From DATCJU01 sp036562635 (lineage in GTDB: Bacteria > Actinomycetota > Actinomycetes > Mycobacteriales > Pseudonocardiaceae): 64,000 bases of DNA. The stretch is from positions 1 to 64,000 of the forward strand of contig DATCJU010000099.1 of NCBI GenBank assembly GCA_036562635.1, written 5' to 3'. The notes under the pieces are model-generated. The model did not search any database, was not told the origin of the DNA, and worked only from the letters and a program-made list of their open reading frames with translations. The translations under genes and the position numbers were made by a program. This document shows positions 61,906 through 64,000 of this stretch, piece after piece (within the stretch, counting starts at the first letter, position 1; every line of letters starts with the position of its first letter).

Positions 61906-63776
61906 CTGGCCATGCGGATCTCGGCGTCTTCGGCGAACTGCGTCCGGTACAGCTCGGCGTAGCGACCGTCCGCGGCCATCAGCTCGGCGTGCGTGCCGCG
62001 CTCGACGATGCGCCCCTCCTCCACCACCAGGATCTGGTCGGCGGCACGAACGGTGGACAGCCGGTGCGCGATCACCAGGGCGGTCCGTCCCTCCAGGGCC
62101 TCGGTCAGCGCCGCCTGCACCGCCACCTCCGACTCGGAGTCCAGGTGGGCGGTCGCCTCGTCCAGGATCACCAGTCGCGGCCGGGCCAGCAGCAACCGGG
62201 CGATGGTCAGCCGCTGCCGCTCACCTCCGGAGAGGCGGTAGCCACGCTCGCCCACCACGGTGTCCAGCCCGTCGGGCAGGGACCGGACCAGCTCCTCCAG
62301 CCGCGCCCGCCGGAGCGCGTCCCACAGCTCCTCGTCGGTGGCGTCCGGACGGGCGTAACGCAGGTTGGCGGCGATCGTGTCGTGGAACAGGTGGCCGTCC
62401 TGGGTCACCACGCCCACGGCCTCGCGCAGCGCGGCGAAGGACAGGTCGCGCACATCCACCCCGGACAGCCGCACCGCGCCGGAGTCGACGTCGTAGAGCC
62501 GGGGCACCAGGGAGGCGATCGTCGACTTACCGGCGCCGGAGGAGCCGACCAACGCGACCATCTCGCCCGGCGCCACCTGGAAGCTCACCCCGTGCAGCAC
62601 CTCCTGGCCGCCGCGGGTGTCGAGCACGGCGACCTCCTCCAGCGAGGCCAGGGACACCTTGTCCGCGGACGGGTAGCTGAAGTGGACGTCGTCGAACTCC
62701 AGCGAGACGGGACCGTCGGGCAGCGGCCTCGGGTTCGGCCGCTCGGTGATCATGGGGGGCAGGTCGAGCACCTCGAAGACCCGTTCGAAGGAGACCAGGG
62801 CGGCCATCACGTCCACACGGGCGTTGGCCAACGCGGTCAGCGGGGAGTAGAGCCGGGTCAGCAGCAGAGCCAGGGTGACCACGGTGCCGGCGGCCAGCTC
62901 ACCCTGCAACGCCAGCCAGCCGCCGAGCCCGTAGACCAGGGCGAGCGCCAGGCTGGACACCAGGGTGAGGGTGGTCATGAAGTACCGGGTCAGCATGGCG
63001 GTGCGTACGCCGATGTCCCGCACCCGGCTGGCTCGCCGTCCGAACTCCTCGGCCTCCAGGTCGGGCCGGCCGAACAGCTTGACCAGCGTGGCACCGGGGG
63101 CGGAGAACCGCTCGGACATCTGGGTCGTCATGGAGGCGTTGAGGGTGGCCGCCTCCCGCTGCAGTTCGGCCATCCGCCGGCCCACCCGCTGCGCCGGGAA
63201 CAGGAAGACCGGGAGCAGCAACAGTGCCAACAGCGTGACCCGCCACGACAGGCTGAGCATCACCCCGAGCGCCAGCGCGAGCTGGATCACGTTGGTGACC
63301 ACGCCGGACAGCGTCGAGGTGAAGGCACGCTGGGCGCCGATCACGTCGTTGTTCAACCGACTGACCAACGCACCGGTCCGGGTGCGGGTGAAGAACGCCA
63401 CCGGCATCCGCTGCACGTGCTCGAAGACGGCGCGCCGGAGATCCAGGATCAGGCCCTCACCGATGCGGGCGGAGAACCAGCGTTCGACGAGACCGAGTCC
63501 GGCCTCGGCGAGGGCGAGTCCGGCGATGAGCACGGCCAGGCCGATCACGATGCCGCTGTCCCGCTGGGCGATGATCGCGTCGACCACCCGGCCGGCCAGC
63601 ACGGGTGTGGCCACGCCGATGACGGCGGACACCACGGTCAGGGCCAGGAAGATCGCCAACGACGCGCGATGGGGGCGGGCGAACGCCAGTACCCGCCGCA
63701 CCGTGCCGGGTCGCACGCTTCTGGGGGTCTCCGCCCGACGCATCGCCCCGCGCATCAACATCCAGGTTCCGTCCAC
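61902..63776 (-). CDS. ABC exporter, fused membrane and ATP-binding domains
   Basis: A 624-residue half-transporter that dimerises. The membrane domain covers about 35-340 with six helices; the nucleotide-binding domain follows (about 370-620) with Walker A VGSSGAGKSTI, Q-loop VVTQDGHLFHDT, signature LSGGERQRL, Walker B LVILDEA and H-loop IAHRLSTV, all intact. Type IV exporters of this kind move lipids, peptides or drugs. GTG 63776 has GGGAGG five bases upstream. The leader contains a 13-base inverted repeat. The stop codon overlaps that of the convergent MFS gene. Confidence 0.9.
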   Translation of the reverse strand: MDGTWMLMRGAMRRAETPRSVRPGTVRRVLAFARPHRASLAIFLALTVVSAVIGVATPVLAGRVVDAIIAQRDSGIVIGLAVLIAGLALAEAGLGLVERWFSARIGEGLILDLRRAVFEHVQRMPVAFFTRTRTGALVSRLNNDVIGAQRAFTSTLSGVVTNVIQLALALGVMLSLSWRVTLLALLLLPVFLFPAQRVGRRMAELQREAATLNASMTTQMSERFSAPGATLVKLFGRPDLEAEEFGRRASRVRDIGVRTAMLTRYFMTTLTLVSSLALALVYGLGGWLALQGELAAGTVVTLALLLTRLYSPLTALANARVDVMAALVSFERVFEVLDLPPMITERPNPRPLPDGPVSLEFDDVHFSYPSADKVSLASLEEVAVLDTRGGQEVLHGVSFQVAPGEMVALVGSSGAGKSTIASLVPRLYDVDSGAVRLSGVDVRDLSFAALREAVGVVTQDGHLFHDTIAANLRYARPDATDEELWDALRRARLEELVRSLPDGLDTVVGERGYRLSGGERQRLTIARLLLARPRLVILDEATAHLDSESEVAVQAALTEALEGRTALVIAHRLSTVRAADQILVVEEGRIVERGTHAELMAADGRYAELYRTQFAEDAEIRMAS

Positions 63777-63789
63777 GTGGCCTCCCTCT

Positions 63790-63864
63790 CCACACCGTGG
63801 CGGCAGGAGCAACGCCGGAACGCCTCTCACGCTTCCCGACGGCGCCATGATCGCCACGGTGTGG
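63790..63864. promoter_or_regulatory. Long-range inverted repeat in the ABC exporter leader
   Basis: Arms CCACACCGTGGCG (63790-63802) and its complement (63852-63864) pair perfectly over 13 bases with a 49-base loop. The inner end lies just upstream of the Shine-Dalgarno sequence, so the RNA stem or a DNA-binding regulator could control expression. Confidence 0.4.
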
Positions 63865-64000
63865 CCGGGAGCCGGTCCACGAGCACACATGACGGACCCC
63901 GGCACGGCGTGCTCGTCACCCGACCGGTGTGGTGGAGGGAGTTTCTGCCCGCACGAACGTCCGGCAGCGGCGGTGCCGCGGCCGGACACAGCCCGAACTC
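63865..64000. other. Non-coding window end
   Basis: I see no start codon with a ribosome site and no family-like sequence here on either strand; it is probably the upstream region of the ABC exporter. Confidence 0.4.

Overview
The window is a contiguous piece of a high-GC (about 70 percent or more) actinobacterial chromosome. A full Pup-proteasome locus (arc, dop, pup, prcB, prcA, pafA, pafB, pafC), tatA/tatC and helY in the usual actinobacterial order, leaderless GTG/ATG genes and small cysteine-containing proteins point to Actinomycetia. The style is most like Pseudonocardiales, but that placement is an impression from gene content, not a computed result. No rRNA, tRNA, insertion sequence, prophage or CRISPR array was seen; the layout is ordinary chromosome with two accessory catabolic stretches.

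Layout. 0-5.6 kb: a partial metallophosphoesterase, a LysM/M23 peptidoglycan hydrolase, then the gcvT-gcvH-glyA operon behind a tandem glycine riboswitch. 5.7-14.4 kb: an acyl-CoA synthetase, a small cysteine-motif protein, an alpha/beta hydrolase plus cytochrome P450 operon, two IclR regulators around a DivIVA-like coiled-coil gene, and a benzoylformate-decarboxylase-like ThDP enzyme. 14.6-25.2 kb: a YbdK-type carboxylate-amine ligase, a secreted beta-propeller protein with a divergent TrmB/LuxR-type regulator, a Baeyer-Villiger-type monooxygenase divergent from an FAD-dependent dehydrogenase, an Eis-type acetyltransferase and a DUF4333-like membrane protein.

25.3-48.2 kb is the core: helY, a diacylglycerol-kinase-like gene, tatC, tatA, a small membrane protein, pafC, pafB, a Gfo/Idh/MocA oxidoreductase, pafA, a divergent PAP2-DAGK fusion, prcA, prcB, pup, dop, then a frameshifted FtsX-type permease, a Nudix hydrolase, an aldo/keto reductase and a lipoprotein before arc. 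PafA would attach Pup, which here already ends in Glu, to target lysines. Dop would remove it. The ARC ring (C-terminal GQYL) would unfold substrates into the PrcA/PrcB core. PafB and PafC together form the WYL-domain DNA-damage activator. Tat export and the HelY helicase are the conserved neighbours.

48.2-64 kb: an 860-base gap, a Gly/Ser-rich membrane protein, trmI, an M50-CBS site-2 protease, a RecB-family Fe-S nuclease, a thioesterase, hisG and hisE, a HAD hydrolase, cobalamin-dependent metH, a PAC2 protein, an MFS transporter and an ABC exporter. Recurrent features are a TAnnnT box 6-7 bases before the start codon of many genes (leaderless transcription) and long, perfect GC-rich hairpins at the ends of convergent genes.
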